A DNA stretch of 64,000 bases, taken from contig NZ_BMQF01000003.1 of the NCBI RefSeq assembly GCF_014647975.1, positions 248,001 to 312,000 of the forward strand, in the 5' to 3' direction. The translations under genes and the position numbers were made by a program. The DNA comes from Streptomyces fumigatiscleroticus (GTDB lineage: Bacteria > Actinomycetota > Actinomycetes > Streptomycetales > Streptomycetaceae). Positions within the stretch are counted from its first letter, which is position 1. Every line of letters begins with the position of its first letter. The notes beneath the pieces are model-generated. The model worked only from the letters and a program-made list of their open reading frames with translations. It ran no database searches and was not told the DNA's origin. Positions 49,901 through 57,217 of the stretch are shown here, one piece after another.

Positions 49901-51681
49901 CGCAGGGCAACGGCGAGTCCACCCTGCACGTCCAGATCACCGACCAGAACGGCACGGCGTACGCGGACGTGTCGCTGGCGGCGGGCAACCAGGTGCAGTT
50001 CTCCCGCACCGACCCGTTCGGCGTGCAGCGCGACCAGAGCGCGGAGTGGCGCTCGCACCAGGGCTACATCGGGGGCGACGACGACTCGGCCGGCGGCCTG
50101 GTCCACCTGGGCGCCCGCGAGTACGACCCGTCCACGGGCCGCTTCATCTCCGCGGACCCGGTGCTGGACCTGGCCGACCCGGTCCAGATGAACGGGTACG
50201 TCTACTGCGAGAACAACCCGGTCACCTACTCCGACCCCTCGGGCCTGTCCTCGGGCTTCGACCCGCAGGACTTCGGGGCGCCGTCCAGCTCGGAGATGGC
50301 CTGGGCCAACAAGCAGATGCACACCTCGATGTCCGACATCATCCTGTCGGTCGGCGGGGCGATGCTGAAGGAGTTCCTCGGCTGGAACGACATCGTGGGC
50401 TGCTTCTCCCGGGGCGACCTGTGGGCCTGCGGCAGCCTGTTCATCGGGGCCATTCCGTGGGGCAAGCTGACCAAGATCCCGGCCGTGCTGAAGATGGCCA
50501 AGCGGATCGCCGGCGCGATCAGCGCCTGGCGCTCGGCCCAGGCCAAGGCCCGCAAGCTGATCGAGCTGGCCAAGAAGGCCGCGGAGATGGCCCGCAAGGC
50601 CAAGGCGGCGGCGAAGGCCGCGGCCAAGAGGGCCGCCCAGGCGGCGAAGAAGAAGGCCAAGGAGGCGGCCACCCGCGCCGCGAAGGCCGCGGCGAAGAAA
50701 ACCGGCAACCGGGTCCAGAAGAAGGCCCGCTCGGAGGCGGCCCAGACGGCCAAGCCGCACCCGGCACGGAAGAGCGCCTCGAAGGAGTCCTCGAAGGAGT
50801 CCTCCGGCGGCGGAGACGGAGACGGGGCCGTAGAAGGCGGCAAGTGCAACAGCTTCGTCCCCGGCACCCTGGTTCTGATGGCCGACGGCACCGCCAAGCC
50901 GATCGAGGACGTCAAGAACGGTGACAAGGTCGTCGCCACCGACCCGGAGACCGGTGAGACCAGCACCGAGACGGTCACCGCCGAGATCAAGGGCGAGGGC
51001 GTCAAGCACCTGGTCAAGATCACCATCGACACCGATGGCGACAAGGGTGACGCCACCGCGTCGGTCACCGCGACCGATGGCCACCCCGTCTGGGTTCCGG
51101 CCCTGGACAAGTGGGTCAAGGCGACGGACCTGACGTCGGGCGAGTGGCTCCGGACGAGCGCCGGCACCTACGTCCAGATCACGGCGATCGAGCGGTGGAC
51201 GGCCCAGCGGGCCGCCGTCCACAACCTGACCGTCGGTGACCTGCACACGTACTATGTGCTGGCAGGGACCGCGCCGGTCCTGGTCCACAACTGCAACGAG
51301 AACATACTGTCCAACGCGGATGGCTTCGATAATTCGGCAGAACTCGCTCAAGTTTCTGCCGGGGATGTCTACAGCGGGGTTTATCACCCAGGTGAAGGGG
51401 TGTTCTACGCCCGCTTGAGCCGCGAAGAAAAATCCTCGAAATTCCCGAACGCCGTCCTGTCGTCCGGGGGGCACGGAGAGGTCAACTTCTGGCACTTCCA
51501 GGGCTCGAGGGAGACCATTGGATTCAACATCTTCTTCGAAGGTGACGGCGTATCCGTGGCTTGGTTCTCTCGAAGCGTGAACAGGAGGAATCACGGGGAC
51601 CCCGTGGCGCCTCTCGGCCCGAGGCAGGAGATCATGAACGCAATAGCCAGTGCTACAGGCATGCGGGTGAGGTCGCGATGA
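43948..51681 (+). CDS. RHS polymorphic toxin with ricin lectin and HINT domains
   Basis: The 2577-residue exported protein has an N-terminal signal or anchor (residues 38-64) and a long beta-rich front. YD/RHS repeats run from about residue 1000, a ricin B-type lectin insert occupies about 1800-1926, and the RHS core ends YDPSTGRFISADPV...DPSGL near 2100. An Ala/Lys-rich coil (2185-2285) precedes a HINT domain (2299-2448), from KCNSFVPGTLVLMADG to VLVHNC, with DGHPVWVP inside. HINT domains self-cleave to free the C-terminal toxin, here 129 residues of unassigned type (2449-2577) with HGEVNFWHFQGS and SRSVNRRNHGDPVAPLGPRQ. The start could instead be GTG 43990. The stop overlaps the immunity gene. 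Confidence 0.9.
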   Translation: MPSARIGLWGAAAVVWGSLSWNGRGRLRRTRAERRRRLTARLGVIAALVMALTVTTLSGAYAVPPPGDDRSGVDLVDLPVSEKADGEDGGALADLTTGDTPAEVEYEPTKTEEPAAATATETVSGLTAGETVPVGTLPIEVGAPDGATDTQAAALEGDWQATLLDETTLGDRDINGLVFQVDPPDSATGEAVVALDYTEFAELYGADWADRLQFVKYPECFLTSPDTEGCAEPTEVDTRNVVERTLSDVTGDGVLDGVRRVEATIDVADLTDTTTTTTTAGTAAATGKGTVTDGVYRKSGTKASARTVADGSGSSVLVATSSGSGAKGDFSATPLVSAGSWAAGNSSGSFTYTYGMQTPTVPNGPSPSISFGYNSQIVDGRTSATNNQASWIGDGWEYNPGSVTRTYRGCTDDRTDGNNSSRKTGDLCWGSDNATLTLGGTTTELVKDDDTGKWVTANGDGSRVELLKNTDFGNGDADGEYWRVTTTDGTQYWFGRNKLPGWQSGDATTDSVLTTPVAGNQSGEPCHATAFADSFCDQAWRWNLDYVVDPQGNAMTLWWKKETNHYAKNLKFKTPVSYDRGGYLTRIDYGQRSDTLFSAEPLARVTFSVDERCFTEDGIACTDENFTSGNWSQNHIWYDTPTDLYCSGASGKECYVPVPTFWSRKRLAQVTAYAQRTKGSTALSRVDSWTLEQSLPAERTDEGTALWLESITRKGYGTDGEAISLRPVTFVANTEPMPNRVKEGASDPNPTFDRLRIERIVGEYGGETLVDYSEPTGACATGTGFPKPEENTGLCFPAYWHPDPDKSDESVDWFNKYVVDNVQELPAMTGVPAMTTSYEYEDAAGHRNAGAWGLNQAEFSKKKTRTYDQWHGFALVRTIGGADNSEQYASTERSMSETRYFTGMDGDPLPDGTTRSVTVKDSTDATIAADKQAYQGRVAETMTYTKYGGTLLTRDVEYPTYKTLATRARDGGIPALKAYRVLDDHTISVTLSSGTGDDTRKSRTVRTSTTYDETYGLPLKVESLGDTGRTGDESCTVTSYVHNTDKWLIGLTKQSLTTTGSCADADTATGADWIAGSRIAYDGGAFGDSPTGGLATTTWDISGDGGSWTKNATLTYDDYGRTTSSTDAAGNKDTTVYTPATGQVYGVTQTNALGHETKSTIEPGRGVSLTETDANGHTTTYAYDALGRSTAGWKAGESTSDNPSVKFAYNTTPGEPVSVVTSALNDRGEYEDSVVFYDGLGRERQTQTDAVGEGRLITDVHYSANGTVERTDNAYYAPGEPQTVMFQVDSDFQIPNATMYAYDGLGRVVSETPYEAGSVKPEKSTRYEYGYDYSTVIEPDGAASQRSYSDALGRTVRVDTFTDKLRSAYRATRYEFDARGDQVKATDTKGNTWSWTYDARGRQLTATDPDTGTTSTTYDVLDRPVTTTDARGVTVWTGYDALSRTTQQRLDSSTGTLLTETSYDKLIGGVGLPYSTTRYTDGLPYTSKVTGYTDDYQPTGTQLTLPPLVAQKYGLAEMYTYSYEYSDSGLLKSVTLPKAGTLDAEKVVTRYNEDGLPVSTSGLDWYTAETTYSPYGEVLRTVSGENPNRVWTTNLYDERTGALTKSYVDRESTTDTTGVTGNRVNLRTYGYDNAGNVTKIEDTADSVTDRQCFTYDVLGQLTQAWTASDTACATGTDGKPTAVTAGARGDGYYKSYEYDELGNRKKLTEHDTSGDTAKDATTTYTYGKADGTQPHTLTGMSHTYTADSGAQVTEAASLTYDASGNTETRTYAGDEQALAWTWDGQVEKITGFGEDGQGAFVNTPTGKCLDVQSGDSVAGTPVQIYDCNGTKAQKFRIDSSSTTDPSTGALKVLGKCVMPKSGATASGTALVLADCTGAANQKWTATATGTLKHVSSGLCANTSSTTNGTDLALATCSSATTQVWAPADETTYVYGPDGERLMALSASENVLYLGDTTVATTANATASYTERYYSQPGAPTVMRHAQGNGESTLHVQITDQNGTAYADVSLAAGNQVQFSRTDPFGVQRDQSAEWRSHQGYIGGDDDSAGGLVHLGAREYDPSTGRFISADPVLDLADPVQMNGYVYCENNPVTYSDPSGLSSGFDPQDFGAPSSSEMAWANKQMHTSMSDIILSVGGAMLKEFLGWNDIVGCFSRGDLWACGSLFIGAIPWGKLTKIPAVLKMAKRIAGAISAWRSAQAKARKLIELAKKAAEMARKAKAAAKAAAKRAAQAAKKKAKEAATRAAKAAAKKTGNRVQKKARSEAAQTAKPHPARKSASKESSKESSGGGDGDGAVEGGKCNSFVPGTLVLMADGTAKPIEDVKNGDKVVATDPETGETSTETVTAEIKGEGVKHLVKITIDTDGDKGDATASVTATDGHPVWVPALDKWVKATDLTSGEWLRTSAGTYVQITAIERWTAQRAAVHNLTVGDLHTYYVLAGTAPVLVHNCNENILSNADGFDNSAELAQVSAGDVYSGVYHPGEGVFYARLSREEKSSKFPNAVLSSGGHGEVNFWHFQGSRETIGFNIFFEGDGVSVAWFSRSVNRRNHGDPVAPLGPRQEIMNAIASATGMRVRSR

Positions 51682-52112
51682 ACCGCGAGGGAGAGTCCGC
51701 TGAGTCGGTCTTCGGCATGCCTCTCCCCGACTGCCTGGTCACGTCGATTCGGGACCGCAGTTGGATGGACCTGGCCGGATCCCCCAGGGTTGAACAGGTT
51801 TTCGGTCAGGCTCCCGTGAAACCCCGCTTCTATTCGATCGCCGGCATCACCGAGGCGACACGGTGGTGGCGGGATGAGCTCGACGAAGAAACTCTGCGGT
51901 GCTACTTCGGTACGTCCGCGGAGTCCGCCATCCCCGGGCACATGTCGCGGATGAAGACGGTAATAGTGGGGGATCTTGGACCAGACCTTCCTTTTGTCCT
52001 GGACTACCGGGACTCTCCCGTTGATCCAAGCGTCGCCTTCCTGGGGGAAGAGGGTGCCTGGCGCAAAATCTCCGACAATATATGCGATCTGCTTCTCATG
52101 CTTGACCCGTAG
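51678..52112 (+). CDS. SUKH-like immunity protein for the RHS toxin
   Basis: The 144-residue cytosolic protein starts at ATG 51678, overlapping the RHS stop (ATGA), with a GTGAGG box upstream. Its C-terminal half, VIVGDLGPDLPFVLDYRDSP followed by a Trp and a hydrophobic end, resembles SMI1/KNR4 (SUKH) proteins. That is the commonest immunity superfamily beside polymorphic toxins. Codons such as ATA, AAT and GAA are more frequent than in neighbouring genes, matching the toxin module. Protection of the producer from the cleaved toxin is inferred from layout. Confidence 0.75.
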   Translation: MNREGESAESVFGMPLPDCLVTSIRDRSWMDLAGSPRVEQVFGQAPVKPRFYSIAGITEATRWWRDELDEETLRCYFGTSAESAIPGHMSRMKTVIVGDLGPDLPFVLDYRDSPVDPSVAFLGEEGAWRKISDNICDLLLMLDP

Positions 52113-52340
52113 GGGCTTGGTGTCCGACCTTCGGTGAAGTGATCTCGGGCCCGGTGGCCCGCGGCAGGCGCCGACCCGGGTCGCTGTCGTCGCCGGTCGG
52201 CCCTCTCCCTCTTGGATCACGTCGGTGTCACGGTCGGATCTCAAGTGCCGAATCGGTGATCGTCTGTGCGGCGCCTGTGCGTAAAGTACGCGCAAAGTGC
52301 CGTGGAATTACCGCGGTTGAGAAGAGAGAGACTCACTGAC

Positions 52341-53129
52341 TTGAGATCCATCGCCGGCCGCCGTGCCGTCCTCGCCGCCTCCGCCGCGACGCTCGCGCTC
52401 CTCGTCACCGCCTGCGGTGGTTCGTCGGACGAGGGCGACAAGGGTGACGGCGGCGACGCGAAGGGCGGGGCGACCGCCGCCGCGCCCGCCGCCGCCAAGA
52501 CGCTGAGCGCCGCCGAGCTGGACAAGGTCGCCCTCGCCCAGGCCGACGTGAAGAGCGGCAAGGTCAGCACCAAGGTCGCGGCGACGGACGACGTCACCGA
52601 GGACCAGGTGAAGACGGACGACGCGGCCTGCCTCCCGCTCGTCCACGCCCAGGCCGGGATCGCGCAGGGCGAGCCGGCGGCGAGCGTGAAGCGCTCCTGG
52701 CAGGGCGAGACCGAGACACCCTCCGAGGACATGGACCCGGAGGAGGCCGCGATGGTCACCATCAACGTGGACAAGATCCTCCTCAACCTCGCCTCGTACG
52801 AGAGCGGCGGCGCCGAGCAGGCGGTGAAGGACCTGGACACGGCCGCCGAGAAGTGTGCCGGGGGCTTCACCGCCACCGTGGCCGACGAGCAGGTGCAGGT
52901 CACGAAGGTCACCACGGACACCGCTGCGGGAGGCGGGGACGAGTCGGTCGCCTACACCCTGAAGGTGGCGGTGGACGAGGGCGTCGAAGCGCCGATGAAG
53001 ATCGTCGTCGTCCGCAAGGGCGCCACCGTGGCCGCCTTCAGCGCGGTCAACCTCTCCTCCATGGCCACCGGCAAGGACTTCGACGTCCCCGCCGACGTCG
53101 TCGACGCGCAGGTCGCCAAGCTCGGCTGA
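52341..53129 (+). CDS. Secreted lipoprotein of unknown function
   Basis: The 262-residue product starts at TTG 52341, which places a normal signal peptide before the lipobox LVTAC (Cys near residue 25). A Gly/Asp/Lys linker follows. GAGAGAG lies 10 bases upstream of the TTG. The rest is a soluble domain rich in Ala, Val, Asp and Glu, with one Cys pair, and no known motif. Such sensor-like lipoproteins are common in Streptomyces. It is followed by a strong terminator before glmS. Confidence 0.75.
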   Translation: MRSIAGRRAVLAASAATLALLVTACGGSSDEGDKGDGGDAKGGATAAAPAAAKTLSAAELDKVALAQADVKSGKVSTKVAATDDVTEDQVKTDDAACLPLVHAQAGIAQGEPAASVKRSWQGETETPSEDMDPEEAAMVTINVDKILLNLASYESGGAEQAVKDLDTAAEKCAGGFTATVADEQVQVTKVTTDTAAGGGDESVAYTLKVAVDEGVEAPMKIVVVRKGATVAAFSAVNLSSMATGKDFDVPADVVDAQVAKLG

Positions 53130-53141
53130 TACGGACGGTTG

Positions 53142-53176
53142 AATTCCCGCCGGTGCTTCGTACACCGGCGGGAATT
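53142..53176. terminator. Terminator between lipoprotein gene and glmS
   Basis: A perfect 14-bp stem (53142-53155 with 53163-53176) and a seven-base loop start 13 bases after the lipoprotein stop and end in TTT. It separates that gene from glmS. Confidence 0.85.
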
Positions 53177-53222
53177 TCCGATTTCGGGCACGCGCGGACG
53201 GGTTCGTGCCCGGAGTTGACCG

Positions 53223-53228
53223 TAGGCT
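53223..53228 (+). promoter_or_regulatory. -10 element for a leaderless glmS transcript
   Basis: TAGGCT at 53223-53228 fits TANNNT and lies seven bases before ATG 53236. There is no ribosome-binding site in the gap, so glmS may be translated from a leaderless mRNA. A clear -35 was not found. Confidence 0.5.
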
Positions 53229-53235
53229 GCGCTCC

Positions 53236-55083
53236 ATGTGCGGAATCGTGGGATACGTGGGGTCGCAGTCGGCCCTCGATGTCGTGATGGCCGGATTGAA
53301 ACGGCTGGAGTACCGGGGCTATGACTCGGCCGGCTTCGCCGTGCTCGCGGACGGCGGGCTCGCGACGGCCAAGAAGGCCGGCAAGCTCGTCAACCTGGAG
53401 AAGGCACTCGTCGACCGGCCGCTGCCCAGCGGCTCGACCGGCATCGGGCACACCCGGTGGGCCACCCACGGCGGCCCCACCGACGCCAACGCCCACCCGC
53501 ATCTCGACAACGCGGGCCGGGTCGCCGTCGTCCACAACGGCATCATCGAGAACTTCGCCGTCCTCCGCGCCGAGCTGGAGGAGCGCGGGCACGGACTCGC
53601 CTCCGAGACCGACACCGAGGTCGTGGCGCATCTGCTCGCCGAGGAGTTCTCCTCCTGTGCCGACCTGGCGGAGGCCATGCGGCTGGTGTGCCGGCGTCTG
53701 GAGGGCGCGTTCACGCTGGTCGCGGTGCACGCCGACCAGCCGGACGTGGTCGTCGGCGCGCGCCGCAACTCACCGCTGGTCGTCGGCGTCGGCGAGGGCG
53801 AGGCCTTCCTCGCCTCGGACGTCGCCGCGTTCATCGCCCACACCCGCTCCGCCATCGAGCTGGGCCAGGACCAGGTGGTCGAGCTGCGCCGCGACGGCGT
53901 GACGGTGACCGGCTTCGACGGCCGTCCGGCGGACGTCCGTTCGTACCACGTCGACTGGGACGCCTCCGCCGCCGAGAAGGGCGGCTACGACTACTTCATG
54001 CTCAAGGAGATCGCCGAACAGCCGAAGGCGGTCGCCGACACGCTGCTGGGCCGTATCGACGCCTTCGGGTCGCTGACCCTGGACGAGGTACGGATAAGCG
54101 CCTCCGAACTGCGCGAGATGGACAAGGTCGTCATCGTCGCCTGCGGTACGGCCTTCCACGCCGGGCTGATCGCCAAGTACGCCATCGAGCACTGGACCCG
54201 TATCCCGTGCGAGGTCGAGCTGGCGAGCGAGTTCCGCTACCGGGACCCCATCCTCGACCAGCAGACCCTCGTCATCGCCATCTCCCAGTCCGGCGAGACC
54301 ATGGACACCCTGATGGCGCTGCGCCACGCCCGTGAGCAGGGCTCCAAGGTGCTGGCCATCTGCAACACCAACGGTTCCACCATCCCGCGCGAGTCGGACG
54401 CCGTGCTCTACACGCACGCCGGGCCCGAGGTCGCCGTCGCCTCCACCAAGGCGTTCCTGACCCAGCTGGTGGCGTGCTACCTCGTGGCCCTGTACCTGGG
54501 CCAGGTGCGCGGCACCAAATGGGGCGACGAGATCCGCGCCGTGATCCGCGACCTGTCGCAGATCGCCGGTGCGGTGGACGAGGTCCTCGGGACCATGGAG
54601 CCCGTACGCGAGCTGGCGCGCTCGCTCGCCGAGAAGAACACCGTGCTGTTCCTGGGCCGGCACGTCGGCTACCCGGTGGCCCTGGAAGGCGCCCTCAAGC
54701 TCAAGGAGCTGGCGTACATGCACGCCGAGGGCTTCGCGGCGGGCGAGCTGAAGCACGGGCCGATCGCGCTGATCGAGAAGGACCTGCCGGTGGTGGTCGT
54801 CGTACCCTCGCCGCGCGGCCGTTCCGTCCTGCACGACAAGATCGTCTCCAATATCCAGGAGATCCGGGCGCGGGGTGCGCGCACGATCGTCATCGCGGAG
54901 GAGGGCGACGAGGCGGTCGTCCCCTACGCCGACCATCTCATCCGGATCCCCGCCACGCCGGTGCTGCTCCAGCCGCTGGTCGCGACGGTGCCGTTGCAGG
55001 TCTTCGCCTGCGAGCTGGCGACGGCGCGGGGCAACGAGGTGGACCAGCCGCGCAACCTGGCGAAGTCGGTGACGGTGGAGTGA
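53236..55083 (+). CDS. glmS: Glutamine-fructose-6-phosphate aminotransferase
   Basis: GlmS makes glucosamine-6-phosphate from fructose-6-phosphate and glutamine, the first step to UDP-GlcNAc. The 615-residue protein starts MCGIVGYVG, leaving Cys as the N-terminal nucleophile, and has the glutaminase motif GHTRWATHG. Two SIS domains follow (VACGTAFHAGLIAKY and GRHVGYPVALEGALKLKE), and the protein ends LAKSVTVE. The ten-codon upstream extension is not used because it would block the catalytic Cys. No glmS ribozyme is visible upstream. Confidence 0.97.
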   Translation: MCGIVGYVGSQSALDVVMAGLKRLEYRGYDSAGFAVLADGGLATAKKAGKLVNLEKALVDRPLPSGSTGIGHTRWATHGGPTDANAHPHLDNAGRVAVVHNGIIENFAVLRAELEERGHGLASETDTEVVAHLLAEEFSSCADLAEAMRLVCRRLEGAFTLVAVHADQPDVVVGARRNSPLVVGVGEGEAFLASDVAAFIAHTRSAIELGQDQVVELRRDGVTVTGFDGRPADVRSYHVDWDASAAEKGGYDYFMLKEIAEQPKAVADTLLGRIDAFGSLTLDEVRISASELREMDKVVIVACGTAFHAGLIAKYAIEHWTRIPCEVELASEFRYRDPILDQQTLVIAISQSGETMDTLMALRHAREQGSKVLAICNTNGSTIPRESDAVLYTHAGPEVAVASTKAFLTQLVACYLVALYLGQVRGTKWGDEIRAVIRDLSQIAGAVDEVLGTMEPVRELARSLAEKNTVLFLGRHVGYPVALEGALKLKELAYMHAEGFAAGELKHGPIALIEKDLPVVVVVPSPRGRSVLHDKIVSNIQEIRARGARTIVIAEEGDEAVVPYADHLIRIPATPVLLQPLVATVPLQVFACELATARGNEVDQPRNLAKSVTVE

Positions 55084-55102
55084 GGGACCGCGCCCGGGCG
55101 GG

Positions 55103-55873
55103 TCAGGCCGGGGGGATCAGCTCCAGGCGCACCTTCGCCTTCTCGAATCTCCCCTCGGCCAGATCCCGCGGGTGCATCAGCCAGAAGATCCCGTTCTCCG
55201 TCGGCTCCTGCCCCTGGAGCGGAACCCGTGCCTGGGCCAGCAGGCGCCACGGTTCCTCGTCGTCGCCCGGATAGGGGGCGAGGCACGGATCGTCGTAAGC
55301 GGCGCAGGCGTGCCCGCCGAGGGTGAGGTGCCCGGCGTCGGAGTTGTCGGCCCACAGGCCGTCCTCGTACTCCTCCCACACGCGTGAGCGTTCCTCGTCC
55401 CGCTCGATGATGTCGTCACCGGGATCGGGCATGTTCCAGTCGACGTGCCCGTGGAGGGGGAAGGGTTCCATGACGTACTCGGCGTGCGTCTCGTCGGGCC
55501 GGCGCTCCTCGGTCACCGTCCCGGCCGGTACGTGCACGACGAGGCCCTGACTGTCCTCGGACTCCGGCCCCCACGAGGGTTCGCCCCTGGTGCCGAAGAA
55601 CAACAGGTGCCCGTCCTTGGGCAGGGGGAAGTCGGGCGCGCCCGGCGGCAGGGCCGCGCAGTCGACCGACGCGATGAAGTGCGGGTAGCCGGACCACTCG
55701 ACGTCCGCCGGCAGCGAGGGCAGGCCCCCGTACTGCCCGACGACGGGTCCGGGACTGTGCCCCTCGGGCCGCAACTCGACGCGCGGCAAGGCGAGTTGGA
55801 GCGCCCAGTCGACGATGTCCTCGGGAACCCCGGCGTCGATGGCATCGGCACGGAAACTCTGGCGTCTGTCCAT
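55103..55873 (-). CDS. DUF1963 family protein
   Basis: The 256-residue acidic, Trp- and Pro-rich cytosolic protein has the DUF1963 (YwqG-like) pattern. GGLPSLPADVEWSGYPHFIASVD near residues 48-70 and GHLLFFGTRG near 87 are followed by LGGHACAAYDDPC and an end LLAQARVP. The function of the family is unknown. ATG 55873 is chosen over an in-frame ATG 42 bases upstream since the family begins near MDRRQSF; a CAGACT -10-like box lies just upstream. It converges on glmS. Confidence 0.75.
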   Translation of the reverse strand: MDRRQSFRADAIDAGVPEDIVDWALQLALPRVELRPEGHSPGPVVGQYGGLPSLPADVEWSGYPHFIASVDCAALPPGAPDFPLPKDGHLLFFGTRGEPSWGPESEDSQGLVVHVPAGTVTEERRPDETHAEYVMEPFPLHGHVDWNMPDPGDDIIERDEERSRVWEEYEDGLWADNSDAGHLTLGGHACAAYDDPCLAPYPGDDEEPWRLLAQARVPLQGQEPTENGIFWLMHPRDLAEGRFEKAKVRLELIPPA

Positions 55874-55929
55874 GGGACGGGCAGTCTGCCATACCTCGAC
55901 TCGCCCTTCGGACACCCGTTCGGGCCGGC

Positions 55930-56133
55930 CTAGGGCAGCCGACTGCCGAGAGCTCCGCCCCGCAGGGCGTGAAGGAAGGAGGTGAAAGACCCCGCCGGGA
56001 AGATGAGGGTGGCCCTGGCCGGGGCCTTCGAGTCGCGGACGGCTATGTGAGTGCGGCGATGGGCGATCTCGACGCAGGCGTCGCCCTGGCCGCCGCCGGA
56101 GAACGATGACTTCGTCCAGGTGTCGGGGATCAT
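55930..56133 (-). CDS. DUF397 small partner protein
   Basis: The 67-residue protein MIPDTWTKSSFSGGGQGDAC with VEIAHR, VRDSKAP and FPAGSFTSFLHALR is a typical DUF397 member. In Streptomyces these sit beside WhiJ-like regulators and are thought to bind or modulate them. ATG 56133 overlaps the end of the regulator gene. Twenty upstream codons are open but lack family resemblance. Confidence 0.88.
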   Translation of the reverse strand: MIPDTWTKSSFSGGGQGDACVEIAHRRTHIAVRDSKAPARATLIFPAGSFTSFLHALRGGALGSRLP

Positions 56134-56140
56134 TGCGCCT

Positions 56141-56992
56141 TCACAGCTCCTTGGCCAGCCTGTGGATGAAGTCACGTGAGCGCTCGGGCTCAAGTGACGC
56201 TGCCTCTACCCTACGAAAGAGCCTTCGATAACGACTGAGTTGGGCTTCGGCGTCGACGAAGACGGGGCCGTTGGGGCCGTCGCGTACCACGGTGTCCAGT
56301 TTGGGAACGGGGCCGCCCGCGTAAACCATGGCACTTCCGGCTCCGCCGAAGTGGTCCAGGTCGAAGGGGACAACTCGCACGGTGATGTGGTCGGCTTCGG
56401 AAAGCTCGACGACTCGGGCGAGTTGATCCCGTGCCGTGCCTCGGTCGCCGACTCTGATACGCAGGGCTGCTTCATGAATCACTGTTTCGTACGGGATTGG
56501 GTTGAGGCGCTCGATGATGACTCTGCGCTTCACCCGATGTTCTACCCAGCGCTCCACCTCGCTGTCCGGAAATTCCGGGTTGACGTAGGCGAAGAGCGCT
56601 CGCCCGTAGTCCGCGGTCTGTAAAAGCCCTGGGATGTGCAGAAAGTCCACGTCCCACCGGTAGGTGGCGTGGTGTTCGAGCTCAGGCAAGTCGAGAAAAG
56701 GCGTCGGCAGCTGACCTCGGTACTCCTCCCGCCAGCCGCGCGTCCGGTCGATCGCCATCGCCACCAGCGCGTCGATCAACTTGTCGTCTGAGCAGGCGTA
56801 ATGGGCGGCCAGGCGACGCACACGTTCTTCGCTCACACCGGCGATTCCCGACTCGATCTGGCTCACTTGCACGGAGTTCACTCCAAGCAGGCTCGCGGCT
56901 TCGGTCGCCTTCAGCCCGGCGGCTTCACGCAGCTTCCGCAGTTCAGCACCCAGACGTACCTGACGTGTGGTGGGTTGCCGTCTGGGCGGCAT
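56141..56992 (-). CDS. WhiJ-like XRE regulator with DUF5753, carrying a TTA codon
   Basis: The 283-residue protein has an N-terminal helix-turn-helix (residues about 12-67, LGAELRKLREAAGLKATEAA and VSQIESG). A DUF5753 domain follows from about 100 (IPGLLQTADYGRA to the end). This is the WhiJ/Scr1-type regulator class linked to development and antibiotic control. An in-frame TTA leucine codon lies at 56623-56621 in CTT TTA (IPGLL), so translation should depend on the bldA tRNA. The TGTAGC-AGG-GCTACA dyad upstream may be its own operator. It forms a set with the DUF397 gene and the divergent HATPase gene. Confidence 0.9.
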   Translation of the reverse strand: MPPRRQPTTRQVRLGAELRKLREAAGLKATEAASLLGVNSVQVSQIESGIAGVSEERVRRLAAHYACSDDKLIDALVAMAIDRTRGWREEYRGQLPTPFLDLPELEHHATYRWDVDFLHIPGLLQTADYGRALFAYVNPEFPDSEVERWVEHRVKRRVIIERLNPIPYETVIHEAALRIRVGDRGTARDQLARVVELSEADHITVRVVPFDLDHFGGAGSAMVYAGGPVPKLDTVVRDGPNGPVFVDAEAQLSRYRRLFRRVEAASLEPERSRDFIHRLAKEL

Positions 56993-57015
56993 GACGTCCT
57001 CCTCGCCTCAACAGC

Positions 57016-57030
57016 TGTAGCAGGGCTACA
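57016..57030. promoter_or_regulatory. Likely autoregulatory operator of the WhiJ-like gene
   Basis: TGTAGCAGGGCTACA is a 6-3-6 perfect inverted repeat 24 bases upstream of the regulator start, in the region shared with the divergent HATPase gene. Position and symmetry suggest binding by the adjacent regulator. Confidence 0.5.
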
Positions 57031-57217
57031 CGTTCGGGGGTCAGGCTATGCGATTGGCTTGCCGAGTAATAAATCTATGCCATACCGTCAGTGGCGCGAC
57101 GCACACGCTGCGAAATCCCGGGGCACCGGAAGCGCACCGCTCCGTCCTGCCATGACGGGCGCGGCAATGACACCGCACGCCCTTCCCCATCACGCACCGC
57201 AGAGACGGAGTTGCCGC

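Noticed and set aside
44005..51594. A 2529-codon minus-strand open frame opposite the RHS gene
   Set aside because: It mirrors the RHS coding frame and is explained by codon bias. The plus-strand protein has recognisable RHS, ricin and HINT domains; the antisense one has none.
53130..53235. A glmS ribozyme upstream of glmS
   Set aside because: The gap is about 100 bases, contains a terminator and a -10 box next to the start codon, and shows no ribozyme core. That ribozyme is known mainly from Firmicutes.
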